Source: Seonamhaeicola sp. ML3 (lineage in GTDB: Bacteria; Bacteroidota; Bacteroidia; Flavobacteriales; Flavobacteriaceae). From it: a stretch of DNA of 64,000 nucleotides. A program made the position numbers and the translations under genes. Below, one piece after another: positions 38,942-48,299 of this stretch. Below the pieces are notes generated by a model. The model had not been told where the DNA came from, did no database searches, and saw only the letters and a list, made by a program, of their open reading frames with translations. Numbering within the stretch: the first letter of the stretch is position 1; each line of letters begins with the position of its first letter. The stretch covers positions 2,356,001 to 2,420,000 of the forward strand of contig NZ_CP096884.1 of the NCBI RefSeq assembly GCF_023273855.1. The letters are read 5' to 3'.

Positions 38942-41818
38942 ATGAAAAAAATCGTATTCTTTTTTAATAAAATAGTCCTGTGTCTTGCATTACTTATTTT
39001 AATTGTAAGCTGTAATTCCAACAATGAAATTACAGCGAATCAACCTGGAGATTTAGTTCAAGATTTATTGAAAGGTTTTCAAAATCCACCTGCCGAAGCA
39101 AGACCTTTTGTGCGCTGGTGGTGGAATGGCAACAAAATAAAAAAAGAGGAGTTAGACAGGCAGCTAGAATCTTTAAAAAATGTGGGGTTTGGTGGTGTTG
39201 AAATAAATCCTATCGCTATGCCTAATGCGACGCCAACAGATGAAAAGTCTCTGGTTTGGATGAGTGATGAGTGGGTAGACCTTGTAGTACATGCCTGTAA
39301 AAAAACGCAAGATTTGGGCATGATTGCTGATATTATAGCTGGAACGGGTTGGCCTTTTGGTGGGGAGTTTCTAACTGAAGACCAAACCTGTCAACGCATG
39401 GTCTCAGATAAAATTTTGTACCAATCGGGGGATATTATTAAGGTAAGTGAAGGCTATTTAATCGACTATTATAAAAATAAATTCAAGAACAGCCGTGAAG
39501 AAAAACGCAACAGTAAACGTACAACATGGCGTTTATCAAGTATCTCATTAGTACCTGTCAACTGCAATTCTTCTACTCAAATAATCAACCTTACAGGACA
39601 TCAGGATGACTCAGGTAATATTTCATATGCCATTAATGGGGAAGGGAGTTATTATCTGTCGTATCAATTATTGCAACAAGATTTTAGGGATGTTACTTTG
39701 GGAGCACCAGGAGGTGCTGGTCCTGTTATTGACCATTACAAACAGGAAATGACTTTGGCTTATTTAAATAGGATGAAGAAAATTTCGGAGCGTTCGGGTA
39801 TTCCTTTAAACCAATTAATCCGAGCACTGTTTTGTGATAGCATAGAGGTGTCTGGAGCCAATTGGAGCGATGGTTTTTCTGAGTTATTTTTCAAAAGGTA
39901 TGGCTACAAACTTGAGCCTTGGTTAGCTTTCGTGTTCTATGAAGGGCATCACGACTATTCTAAAAGTAAATATTTAGATGAATTTTCAGAAGATTTTAAA
40001 ACGCAGGTAAAGCGTGTGCGTTTTGATTATAACAACATGTTGGTGGAAACTTTTCTCGAGAATTTCACCAAGACGTATAAAGCGTTCTGTGAAGAAAATG
40101 GCATTTTATGTCGCTACCAAGCCTACGGAACCCCGTTTTTAATGGGAATGATGGATGGTTATATGATACCCGATATTCCTGAAAGTAATAACTGGATTTA
40201 TTCGGCTAAAATGAGAGATTCGCTCTGGCAATGGCGACAATCTCATGGCTACATGATATGGAATTTGTACGCTTCGTCAGGAGCGCATTTAACGGGTAAA
40301 AAAATAACCAGTTGCGAAACTATGACCAATACCAATGGTGTTTTTAGAACCACATTGGAGGAGATTAAACAGCATGACGATATGAATTTCATAACCGGTA
40401 TCAATCACTCGGTTCTACATGGGTATAATTATTCGCCTAAAGATGCACCTTTTCCTGGTTGGATTCGCTATGGTGCTTATTTCAGTGAGCAAAACCCATG
40501 GTGGAAACATTTAAGTAGTTGGGTAGATTATAATGCGCGATTGTCTTATGTATTTCAAAACTCAAAAGCTGAAAAATCTATTGCCATCTTAGGACCAACT
40601 TCCGATTTGTGGGGTGATAAAGGATTGGCAAGAGAACCATTTCACTTAGAACCAGAGTATTTATATAGGTTGTGGGAACCTATAAGTCAGTTAGGATATT
40701 CTTGCGATTATATCAACCAAAATGTATTGGCGAATGCTGAGGTAAACGCTGGCGTTTTAACCTATGGCGACATGAATTTTAAATTACTTGTCTTAGCTAA
40801 TTTGGAATCAGTAGATATTAAAGTAGCCAAAACATTGAAAGATTTTGTGGCTTCTGGTGGCAAGGTTGTTGTTATTGATGGTTTACCTGATAAATCTCTA
40901 GGGTACAGTAATTATCAAACTAATGATGCCCTTGTTTCACGAATTATGACTGATATTCAAAATAATTATGCATCATCAATTATTAGTGTGAATTCACCAA
41001 ATTCAATGGAGGAATTATTCTCATGGACGGAAGAAGTTTTGAAGACATCTGAACTCTCACCAGATGTTGAAATTAATAATCCCAGTAAAAACGTATTTCA
41101 AATCCATCAAACAACTTCAAAAGAAATCATTTATTTCTTTACAAATGTCAATCGTTATAAGGCGTCAAATTTTATAGCGAAATTTCCATTTCAAAATAAA
41201 TATCCATATCTCTGGAATCCCGAAACAGGTGAACGCAAGCTTTATTATTTTGAAACATCTTCAAACGAATTAGACATCAGTTTAGAACCACTTCAGTCTT
41301 TACTTTTAGTATTTGAAGACAAAAAACCAGAGGTTACTTCTAAAGATAAGAAAACCGAGTTGGTATTTTCAAAAGAAATACGAACGAATTGGGCGGTAGA
41401 AGGGAAAAGGGTAGATGGTGAAAGTTTTACGTGGAGCATGACTGCTTTACAGGATTTTGGTGCATCAAAAGATCAAACACAAAATACATTTGCAGGAACT
41501 ATAATTTATAAAGCTAAAATTACTGTTGAAGATGCCATTACGCATTTAGATTTAGGCAATGTGAATGAAGGCATTACAGAACTTTACATAAACGGTAAAA
41601 AAGTTGGGAAACGTTGGTTCGGAAAAGCGATATATCCAGTATCAGATTTTATAGAAGAAGGCGAAAATGATATTGAAATTCACTACACAACCGTGTTGTC
41701 TAACTACTGTAGGTCTTTAAATATTCCAGCTGTAAACAGATGGACAAATAGATATAAAAATGAGCCTTTAACCTCTGTAGGTATCGCCGGAACAATTAAA
41801 CTGATGAAATATGAGTAA
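38942..41818 (+). CDS. GH106-like glycoside hydrolase, lipoprotein
   Basis: This 958-residue lipoprotein has a lipobox I-V-S-C near residue 24. It shares with GH106 the start motif P-F-V-R-W-W-W-N-G-N, then G-G-V-E-I-N-P and T-G-W-P-F-G-G-E-F. Candidate catalytic acids by position are Glu302 (D-S-I-E) and the Glu in S-C-E-T-M-T. It is more divergent than the two GH106 proteins at 13182 and 16559 and has a different spacing of domains. The C-terminal galactose-binding-like sandwich (about 850-955) is present. Rhamnosidase activity is likely but a different exo-activity cannot be ruled out. First gene of a four-gene operon with a lyase, lactonase-like protein and GH43-like protein. Confidence 0.78.
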   Translation: MKKIVFFFNKIVLCLALLILIVSCNSNNEITANQPGDLVQDLLKGFQNPPAEARPFVRWWWNGNKIKKEELDRQLESLKNVGFGGVEINPIAMPNATPTDEKSLVWMSDEWVDLVVHACKKTQDLGMIADIIAGTGWPFGGEFLTEDQTCQRMVSDKILYQSGDIIKVSEGYLIDYYKNKFKNSREEKRNSKRTTWRLSSISLVPVNCNSSTQIINLTGHQDDSGNISYAINGEGSYYLSYQLLQQDFRDVTLGAPGGAGPVIDHYKQEMTLAYLNRMKKISERSGIPLNQLIRALFCDSIEVSGANWSDGFSELFFKRYGYKLEPWLAFVFYEGHHDYSKSKYLDEFSEDFKTQVKRVRFDYNNMLVETFLENFTKTYKAFCEENGILCRYQAYGTPFLMGMMDGYMIPDIPESNNWIYSAKMRDSLWQWRQSHGYMIWNLYASSGAHLTGKKITSCETMTNTNGVFRTTLEEIKQHDDMNFITGINHSVLHGYNYSPKDAPFPGWIRYGAYFSEQNPWWKHLSSWVDYNARLSYVFQNSKAEKSIAILGPTSDLWGDKGLAREPFHLEPEYLYRLWEPISQLGYSCDYINQNVLANAEVNAGVLTYGDMNFKLLVLANLESVDIKVAKTLKDFVASGGKVVVIDGLPDKSLGYSNYQTNDALVSRIMTDIQNNYASSIISVNSPNSMEELFSWTEEVLKTSELSPDVEINNPSKNVFQIHQTTSKEIIYFFTNVNRYKASNFIAKFPFQNKYPYLWNPETGERKLYYFETSSNELDISLEPLQSLLLVFEDKKPEVTSKDKKTELVFSKEIRTNWAVEGKRVDGESFTWSMTALQDFGASKDQTQNTFAGTIIYKAKITVEDAITHLDLGNVNEGITELYINGKKVGKRWFGKAIYPVSDFIEEGENDIEIHYTTVLSNYCRSLNIPAVNRWTNRYKNEPLTSVGIAGTIKLMKYE

Positions 41819-41843
41819 TAGAAATTACGAAATAATATAGCGC

Positions 41844-44357
41844 ATGAAACTACAAAAAAAAATAAAAATAATAGGTTGCTTCGTATTATTGGCATGTATT
41901 ACAATAACTCAATTTAAGGTATGGTCTCAAACCCAAGAACGCCCATTTATTTTGGTAAAGGCTTCTGAACGTCAAAAAATACTCGATAAAATAGAAAACC
42001 AGGATTGGGCAAATGAGATATATGCCAACTTGAAAAAGGAAACTGATAAGCAAGTTGAGGTTTTCTATGGAAATCCTGAAGCTTTCGTGAGACAATTACC
42101 ATTTGATTGGTCTAAAAAACAGCAAAATCAGTTTCCTTCATTTTTAAAAACAACACATGTTGCCAATGGTGTTCAAGAGAATTTGGATAATGCCACCGAT
42201 GAAGAGTGGCAACCCGCCGAATTATTAATAAATAACTTGCAAGTAGCTTTAAACTGCGGAGTTATGTATTACTTAACCGAGAATGAAAAATATGCCTATG
42301 TAGCGAGTAGCATTTTGTATTCATTTTTGAAATCTGTTCAGCAATCAGAAGTATCTGCTTGGAGAGGTCGAGGAGGTTGGTTATTTCCTTATGATGGCTT
42401 TCGTGAGGTTCGTGTTATAGGGTATAAACTACCGCTAATTTATGATTTTATACATCCTTATCTAAAACAAGAAGGAAAGGCTTTTGATATAGTAAAAAAC
42501 AATAAAGTGAATTTTCCTTTTGAAGACGCTCAAAAGGTATTTAAGGCTTACGCAAACATAACAGTAAATTATGGACAAACAGGCTCAAACCACTGTGCTT
42601 TAGAAGCGCCTAGTTTGGTGTTTAATGCCTTAGCAATGGATGATGAAAAGGAGCGAGAAAAATGGTTGTCTTATTTTTTAACAGAAAGTACAGAGAACCA
42701 AGATGCCTTGGATATTATGGTTAAAAATTATAAAAATGAAGGAGATATTTGGCCAGAAACCTCTCAATATTTAAATCATACCACGTCTATTTTAGCAAGA
42801 TTGATGTTAGTAGTTAATAAATACAATCCGTCTTTAAAATTAGGGGAGAAGTATCCTAATGTGTTGCATGCTTTACCGCGACTCGATTATTTTGTGTATC
42901 CAAATAACGACATTGTACGTTGGGGTGATGGACACCGACGAGCTCATGCGCCCTACGAGGCTTATGAAAATGCATTTGCCTTGGCTAAGATGGATGGCCT
43001 AACGAAAATTCAAAACAAATTTGCACCACTTATTAGTACCGCAATTAAAAAAGGGAAATATGTACGCGAAGGGGTTGAGGCTTTGTTTTGGTATGACGAT
43101 GACTTTAAAGATGCCCCCGCATCTATCAAATTGCCTCGAACCGACAAAGTATATCATGCAGGCATTATTATGCAACGTAATTTAAGCAGTACCAAGAATC
43201 CTAAAGATGGTTTAATGTGTTTTGTTGGTGGTGCGCACATGGTTCATGGGCATGCAGAAGGTATGAACATTGAACTTTATGGCGAAGGACAAGTATTAGG
43301 TGTAGACCACGGAAGAAAAAAATACGGTAAAGATTTACATGAAAATTATTCCAGGATTTTTGCTGCACACAATACAGTAATCGTGAATGGAAGCTCTCAA
43401 GGCGAAGGCGGATGGGTAAACTTAGGTATAAATAAGGTAAAGCCGATTGCTATGGAGCCTGAAGTTGGAAAAGAAGGGGTATCTCCATACCATTCGTTTA
43501 GTTTAACAAGTTTTGAAGATGATAAAGGTGATAAAGCCGAGGCAAGTCAAGAACGCACTTTAGCTTTAATTAGAACTTCGTCTACAACAGGGTATTATGT
43601 GGATGTATTTCGCTCAAAATCCAGATTACCCAATGAATATCATGATTATTTGTATCATAATATAGGAGACAAACTCACTTTTGAAAACAAGGATTTAGAG
43701 TTTAAAAAAACGCCTGAAAGATATATGGCGAATGCAAACGAACCTTGGAAACGCAATAAACTTTACAGGCATCCAGGATGGCATTTTTTCAAGAATGTAA
43801 AAACTTCAAAATCATATACCGATGATGTAAAGGCAAAATTTCATACTAAAAAATTAAGGCAGGGTGCGGTTTTTATGGAACTCCATATTCCCGGTTTTGA
43901 AAATAGAACTTATACCAAAGTAAAGGCTCCAACTACTTTCGAGTCTCCCGAACCTTATAACGATTTGCCAACGCCTACCTTGGTTATTAGACAAGAAGGT
44001 GAAGCATGGAAGAATCCGTTTGTGGTGGTTTTTGAGCCTTACAATGATATGGAAGCGCCATCTATCCAATCGGTGACTAAAATTAAACAAGATGGGATAT
44101 ATAAAGGTTTAAAAATTGTAAGTAAGTTACCTTCTGAAACTATAACTCAATTTATAATCACTCAATCTAAAAACCAAGTGTTTAAAAGTGATACCTTAGG
44201 AATACATTTTGAAGGGACTTTTGCGATTATTACATTAAATGAAGATGATTCCTTAAAAAGTATTTATATTGGCGATGGTCAAACCTTAAACTATAAAAAT
44301 GAAACCATTGAGACAGGTGCAGAGAACAAGTATTATAAAGAATTTAATAATGAATAA
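41844..44357 (+). CDS. Heparinase II/III-like polysaccharide lyase, no T9SS domain
   Basis: This 837-residue protein has an N-terminal signal or anchor (ending about W-S-Q). It is a paralog of residues 20-800 of the lyase at 20047. Both have the opening S-E-R-Q-K-I-L-D/D-E-R-A-E-V-L-D, the G-S-N-H/V-S-N-H region, I-W-P-E-T/S, V-R-W-G-D/V-R-Y-G-D, G-G-A-H-M-V-H-G-H-A-E-G, H-N-T-V-I-V-N-G and D-V-F-R-S-K-S. It lacks the C-terminal module and sorting domain, so it is probably periplasmic, where it could process oligosaccharides released by the secreted paralog. Its stop overlaps the next start by 8 bases. Confidence 0.77.
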   Translation: MKLQKKIKIIGCFVLLACITITQFKVWSQTQERPFILVKASERQKILDKIENQDWANEIYANLKKETDKQVEVFYGNPEAFVRQLPFDWSKKQQNQFPSFLKTTHVANGVQENLDNATDEEWQPAELLINNLQVALNCGVMYYLTENEKYAYVASSILYSFLKSVQQSEVSAWRGRGGWLFPYDGFREVRVIGYKLPLIYDFIHPYLKQEGKAFDIVKNNKVNFPFEDAQKVFKAYANITVNYGQTGSNHCALEAPSLVFNALAMDDEKEREKWLSYFLTESTENQDALDIMVKNYKNEGDIWPETSQYLNHTTSILARLMLVVNKYNPSLKLGEKYPNVLHALPRLDYFVYPNNDIVRWGDGHRRAHAPYEAYENAFALAKMDGLTKIQNKFAPLISTAIKKGKYVREGVEALFWYDDDFKDAPASIKLPRTDKVYHAGIIMQRNLSSTKNPKDGLMCFVGGAHMVHGHAEGMNIELYGEGQVLGVDHGRKKYGKDLHENYSRIFAAHNTVIVNGSSQGEGGWVNLGINKVKPIAMEPEVGKEGVSPYHSFSLTSFEDDKGDKAEASQERTLALIRTSSTTGYYVDVFRSKSRLPNEYHDYLYHNIGDKLTFENKDLEFKKTPERYMANANEPWKRNKLYRHPGWHFFKNVKTSKSYTDDVKAKFHTKKLRQGAVFMELHIPGFENRTYTKVKAPTTFESPEPYNDLPTPTLVIRQEGEAWKNPFVVVFEPYNDMEAPSIQSVTKIKQDGIYKGLKIVSKLPSETITQFIITQSKNQVFKSDTLGIHFEGTFAIITLNEDDSLKSIYIGDGQTLNYKNETIETGAENKYYKEFNNE

Positions 44358-45501
44358 AGTAGTATTTGCAGGGGCAATACTTTTATTGGGGCTGTTTTTT
44401 CATAGCTGTAAAACAAAAGAAACAAATACTAAGACCCTAATGTTCGTGGGAAGTTTTACTGATAAAAAACCAGGAGAAGGTATTTATGTTTATGAGTTTG
44501 ATGATGAAAATGGTAAAGCAGAATTAAAATCTACGGTAGATAGTTTAACAAACTCATCTTTTTTAGAATTATCACCTAATGGTAAGTATATCTACTCGGT
44601 TTTAGATGCGCAAATGCCCTACAACGGAAAGGTAGGCGCTTTTGAGATAGATGCAGAAAATGCTAAACTAAACCTACTAAATATTCAAGATTGTGGTGGT
44701 TTAAACCCAGCGCATTTAGAGGTAAGCAAATCAGGAAAACTATTAGTAAACTCCAATTATTCCGATGGTAGTTTAAGCCTTTTCAAAATTAAAGAAAATG
44801 GAACTCTGGAAGCATATAGTCAAGTGTTACATTTTAAGGATAGTAGTCTTATTAAGAGTAGACAGGAAGCATCTCATATACATTCAGCCAATTTTTCTCC
44901 AGATGGTAATTATGTTTTTGCTCACGATTTAGGAGCCGATAAAATCCGAGGCTTTTCACTGTTAAATACTGAAGACTCATTAGCACTTACAAATCAAAAA
45001 GACATAAAAACAAAACTAGGTAGCGGACCAAGACATTTTTCATTTCACCCTAATGGAAAGTTTGGCTATTTGGCCAACGAATTGAGCGGTAGAGTTGATG
45101 TATATCAATATATTAAGGGAGACTTGGTTTTTGTAGAAGATAACCTGTCTTATGGTCAGCAGCAGGATATTTATAGAACAGCAGACATTCATATTTCACC
45201 TGACGGAAAGTTTTTATATGTTTCTAATAGAGGACCAGAAGAAGATACTATTACCGTATTTAAAATAAATGAGGACAACGGAAAATTAACTTTGGTAGAA
45301 AGAGTAGATACAGGAGGTAAGCATCCAAGAAATTTTGCAATTCACCCTTCAGGGAAATATCTATTAGTCGCTAACATGTTTACAGATAATATCGTTGTAT
45401 TTAAGAGAGACCAAGATGCTGGGAAATTAACAAAATTGGACGAGGAGATTAAAGTGAAAACGCCTTCTAGTGTTCAAATAAGAACATATAAACATTACTA
45501 A
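44350..45501 (+). CDS. Lactonase-family seven-bladed propeller lipoprotein (6-phosphogluconolactonase-like)
   Basis: This 383-residue protein starts at the ATG at 44350. The open frame extends upstream to 44299, but only the 44350 start places a signal peptide and lipobox (F-H-S-C) at the N terminus. Repeated blades (N-G-K-Y-I-Y-S-V, S-P-D-G-N-Y-V-F-A-H-D-L-G, H-P-N-G-K-F-G-Y, S-P-D-G-K-F-L-Y-V-S-N-R-G) match the lactonase propeller family. Cytoplasmic members hydrolyse 6-phosphogluconolactone. An exported version inside a PUL more likely acts on another sugar lactone or binds glycans. It overlaps the lyase gene by 8 bases and the GH43-like gene by 1 base. Confidence 0.8.
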   Translation: MNKVVFAGAILLLGLFFHSCKTKETNTKTLMFVGSFTDKKPGEGIYVYEFDDENGKAELKSTVDSLTNSSFLELSPNGKYIYSVLDAQMPYNGKVGAFEIDAENAKLNLLNIQDCGGLNPAHLEVSKSGKLLVNSNYSDGSLSLFKIKENGTLEAYSQVLHFKDSSLIKSRQEASHIHSANFSPDGNYVFAHDLGADKIRGFSLLNTEDSLALTNQKDIKTKLGSGPRHFSFHPNGKFGYLANELSGRVDVYQYIKGDLVFVEDNLSYGQQQDIYRTADIHISPDGKFLYVSNRGPEEDTITVFKINEDNGKLTLVERVDTGGKHPRNFAIHPSGKYLLVANMFTDNIVVFKRDQDAGKLTKLDEEIKVKTPSSVQIRTYKHY

Positions 45502-46874
45502 TGAAGTTTTTTAAATCAACTTTAAGCATATTAATTCTTATAGCCCTATGTTTTGTTAACAATTTTTCATGTAAGAACAGTGCCTCAAAAATAGCTAGTC
45601 AAACTGAAAACACCGAAACCGAGAAACCTTTTAAAGAAGGGAATCCGCTAGTTAAAAATGTAGGTATGGCAGACCCGCATATCAGGATATTTAATAACAA
45701 AGCTTACTTATATGCTACAAGGGATGAGGATAAAACAGCTAAGAAGTTTGTTATGCCGGATTGGAAAATTTGGTCTTCAGATGATTTAGTTCACTGGGAT
45801 TTAGAACGCACCATTGAGCCTACAGAAACCTATATGGGAAAATCTAAACGATGTTGGGCAACAGACGCCGCTTATAAAAATGGAAAATATTACTTTTATT
45901 TTTCTAACGGCAATACAGATACTGGTGTAATGGTTGGTAATACACCAACAGGACCTTTTAAAGATGCTTTAGGAAAACCAATGCTTCCTGAAGATTTAAC
46001 ACCTATTAAGGAATACGATCCCTCTGTTTTAGTTGATGATGATAACGAAGCCTATATTGTATTCGGGCATCATCGTTCTAACCATCCGGATTTTTATTAT
46101 ATGATTGCCAAGTTAAGTGAGGATATGATTTCTTTAGCCGAAACACCAAAAGAGGTTAAGATTATTGGAGATGCAAAAGTATTAGGGGGTAGTGATAAGC
46201 CTACACTACACAAAAGAAACGGGATTTTTTATTTGTCAGCTGGCTCACACTATGCTACTTCTAAAAATATTTATGGACCTTATACTAAAGTGGGCAACTC
46301 AGGAAATAGTAATTATGGATTAGATGGTAAAGCGCATGGTAATTATTTCGATTGGAATGACCAAAGTTTTCATACATGGTGTCATTTTCACTTGGGAAAA
46401 GATGTGGCAAGATATAGAGAGTCTTATATCTCCTATTTACATTACAAGGATAATGGAGAAATGGTAACCGATACTAATTTTTTAGATAAGCATTTTGCTA
46501 TGGGGGTTGGACAATATGATGCTAATTGGGATAAAATTGAAGCAGAATGGTACATGAGGTCAACACGCACAGAAAAAAAAGATGGATTAAACAATGGTTT
46601 TGTAATAAAAAATATTGCTGAAGACGGAAGTATTTCTTTTCCTAATCTTTATAATTTAAAGGACAAAAAATCGATTAAGTTTAATGTGTTAAGCTTAAAC
46701 GGTGGAAAAATTGAAGTTAAATCTGGAGAAGGAAAGATTATAGGTTTATGTGAGGTAGAAAAAACAGAAACATATACTATAACATCTTGTGATTTAAGTA
46801 ATTTAGAAGATGTTAAATCATTTGTTTTGAGTTTTAAGGGTGAGGTCTTTTTAGATTGGTTTTCAATTAATTAG
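45501..46874 (+). CDS. GH43-like protein with altered general-acid position
   Basis: This 457-residue exported protein has a hydrophobic N terminus and Cys24 that could be lipidated, though the lipobox (N-F-S-C) is not canonical. Propeller motifs include A-D-P-H at Asp58 (general base), W-A-T-D-A-A and Y-D-P-S-V at Asp173. Where GH43 enzymes have F-E-A/G as general acid, this protein has S-D-K-P-T at Asp232, followed by the usual K-R-N-G-I-F-Y-L strand. The general acid is therefore Asp or lies elsewhere, so the enzyme may be unusual or a neighbouring propeller family. A beta-sandwich follows after about residue 345. Last gene of its operon, convergent with the GntR gene. Confidence 0.75.
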   Translation: MKFFKSTLSILILIALCFVNNFSCKNSASKIASQTENTETEKPFKEGNPLVKNVGMADPHIRIFNNKAYLYATRDEDKTAKKFVMPDWKIWSSDDLVHWDLERTIEPTETYMGKSKRCWATDAAYKNGKYYFYFSNGNTDTGVMVGNTPTGPFKDALGKPMLPEDLTPIKEYDPSVLVDDDNEAYIVFGHHRSNHPDFYYMIAKLSEDMISLAETPKEVKIIGDAKVLGGSDKPTLHKRNGIFYLSAGSHYATSKNIYGPYTKVGNSGNSNYGLDGKAHGNYFDWNDQSFHTWCHFHLGKDVARYRESYISYLHYKDNGEMVTDTNFLDKHFAMGVGQYDANWDKIEAEWYMRSTRTEKKDGLNNGFVIKNIAEDGSISFPNLYNLKDKKSIKFNVLSLNGGKIEVKSGEGKIIGLCEVEKTETYTITSCDLSNLEDVKSFVLSFKGEVFLDWFSIN

Positions 46875-46893
46875 AGTGATACTAATATACTCT
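46873..46893. terminator. Weak bidirectional hairpin between convergent genes
   Basis: AGAGT at 46873-46877 can pair with ACTCT at 46889-46893. It overlaps the end of the GH43-like gene and faces the convergent GntR gene. The stem is short, so this is a weak call. Confidence 0.35.
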
Positions 46894-46919
46894 TTAGATT
46901 TCCAATAAAAATAATATTG

Positions 46920-47969
46920 TTACAAAGATTCCCTTTCTATAAAATTAAAAGGTACTTTTATTTTACAACCCGAGGATTTGTCTTGAATTATCTTAGCAGC
47001 AGATTCGCCCATTACCTTAAAGTTTGTTGATATAGTTGTTATACCTAATAGTTCTTTTAAGGGTGTCTCGTTATAAGATATGATACCTATATCTTTTCCC
47101 AATTTGAATTCGTCCTCACGAATTTGCTTTACTAAACTAACCAAATCAGATTCTTCAATAGTAATGAATAAATCACCACGTTTTAAGATCATATCGTCAT
47201 ATACATTATCAAAAACTTCGAAATCCAGCTTGTGTTCTACACAAAACTTACGGAAGCCATGAAGAATCCTTCTTGGATAAGGGCTTACCGATCTATCTGG
47301 ATAAATTAGCATGAGTTTTTCATACTTTTTTATTTTATCCAAGCCTTTAGTGAGTGCCTCGTAAATATCATTTTCAAAATCCTGATATACCTCATTGGTT
47401 TTTCCATTAAAAATAGGCTTACTATTATCTAAAAGAATAAACTTTTCAGGAGGTAATTCTTTAAGCTTGTCTAAAACTTTATCTGTAAAGCTAATATGCC
47501 TTTGGTCTTCTGTTTTGAAATGAGGCATTATAACAAAATAGTCGTAAGCAGCTTTGTTTTTGTCTAAAAGGTTCAAGAAGAGGGTTTCATCACAGTGATA
47601 TACATGCAAATCGGTATGTGAATTAGGCCCAATACTATTAATAAAATGATTGTAGGTTCTCAGCTTGTAATTACTGAGTTTGTTTATAAGAAAAAAGATG
47701 TTAATCTTAGAAATTAGTTTTGTCCTGGAAATATAAAATCCTTTACCTCTAATGGAGGTTATAATGTTCCTTTCCTTTAGAATGCTGTATGCTTTTTCTA
47801 CGGTATCTCTGGATAAATAAAATTCCTCACTAAACATGTTTATAGAGGGTATTTTCTGGTCTATAGTAAGATTTCCAGTAGAAATATTATGAATAATGGA
47901 GTCTATTATTTGCTGGTATTTAGGTACCCTTGAGTTCTCATCAATTTGAATAAATTTCATCATTTTCAT
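46920..47969 (-). CDS. GntR-family regulator with sugar-binding domain, probable rhamnose regulator
   Basis: This 349-residue regulator is a paralog of the GntR protein at 4697. It shares V-P-K-Y-x-Q-I-I-x-S-I-I, F-Y-L-S-R-D-T-V-E, the I-R-G-K-G wing and the LacI-like effector domain (Y-D-Y-F-V-I-M-P-H-F). The ATG at 47969 is preferred over 48005 because a perfect -7 element, TACCTTTG on the minus strand, covers 48003-48010; a start at 48005 would lie inside the promoter. The gene is divergent from rhaEW, a standard layout for a pathway-specific regulator, and could bind the shared element in between. The effector is probably rhamnose, rhamnulose or rhamnulose-1-phosphate. Confidence 0.87.
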   Translation of the reverse strand: MKMMKFIQIDENSRVPKYQQIIDSIIHNISTGNLTIDQKIPSINMFSEEFYLSRDTVEKAYSILKERNIITSIRGKGFYISRTKLISKINIFFLINKLSNYKLRTYNHFINSIGPNSHTDLHVYHCDETLFLNLLDKNKAAYDYFVIMPHFKTEDQRHISFTDKVLDKLKELPPEKFILLDNSKPIFNGKTNEVYQDFENDIYEALTKGLDKIKKYEKLMLIYPDRSVSPYPRRILHGFRKFCVEHKLDFEVFDNVYDDMILKRGDLFITIEESDLVSLVKQIREDEFKLGKDIGIISYNETPLKELLGITTISTNFKVMGESAAKIIQDKSSGCKIKVPFNFIERESL

Positions 47970-48002
47970 AATTCCTTTTTTTAAGCGACAAGTTCCTTGC
48001 GA

Positions 48003-48010
48003 CAAAGGTA
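48003..48010 (-). promoter_or_regulatory. -7 promoter element of the GntR gene
   Basis: TACCTTTG on the minus strand (CAAAGGTA on the plus strand) is a perfect match to the Bacteroidota TAnnTTTG -7 box. It lies 34 bp upstream of the chosen GntR start. Confidence 0.6.
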
Positions 48011-48228
48011 TTAGAAAAGTACAAAAAGCCTAAATAAAACCCCAATTATATGGCAAAAATAAATGAGGTTTTCGCCAAAGAATAAAAAAAATAAGGTAGC
48101 TGTAGGTTATTTCTTGTTATTTTGAAGTATAACCCCTTTTTAAAAGCATTTTGAGTGTTTTTTGAAGCAGGTTTTTTTGTTTTACTAAGTGGGTTTAGAA
48201 AGTTTTAATTTTAAATGTTAAAAATTAC

Positions 48229-48272
48229 GGTACAGTACAGGATAGAAAAGATGGTTTTCAGATTTAATTTTG
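48229..48272 (+). promoter_or_regulatory. rhaEW promoter with shared operator
   Basis: GGTACAGTACAGGATAG (48229-48245) is followed by AAAAG. TACAGTACAGGATAGAAAA is identical over 19 bases to the site before the NCS1 permease gene. The core TACAGGATAG begins at 48236 and a perfect -7 box TAATTTTG begins at 48265, 29 bp downstream. The site occupies the -33 region and no TTG box is evident, so an activator or a competing repressor could act here. The promoter position excludes the upstream TTG codon at 48270 as the start of rhaEW. Confidence 0.75.
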
Positions 48273-48299
48273 GATTCGAAATTTATACTAAAATTAAAA

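Noticed and set aside
48270-48299. Upstream in-frame TTG start for rhaEW
   Set aside because: The TTG overlaps the -7 box TAATTTTG at 48265-48272, so it would not be transcribed; the ATG at 48300 is used.
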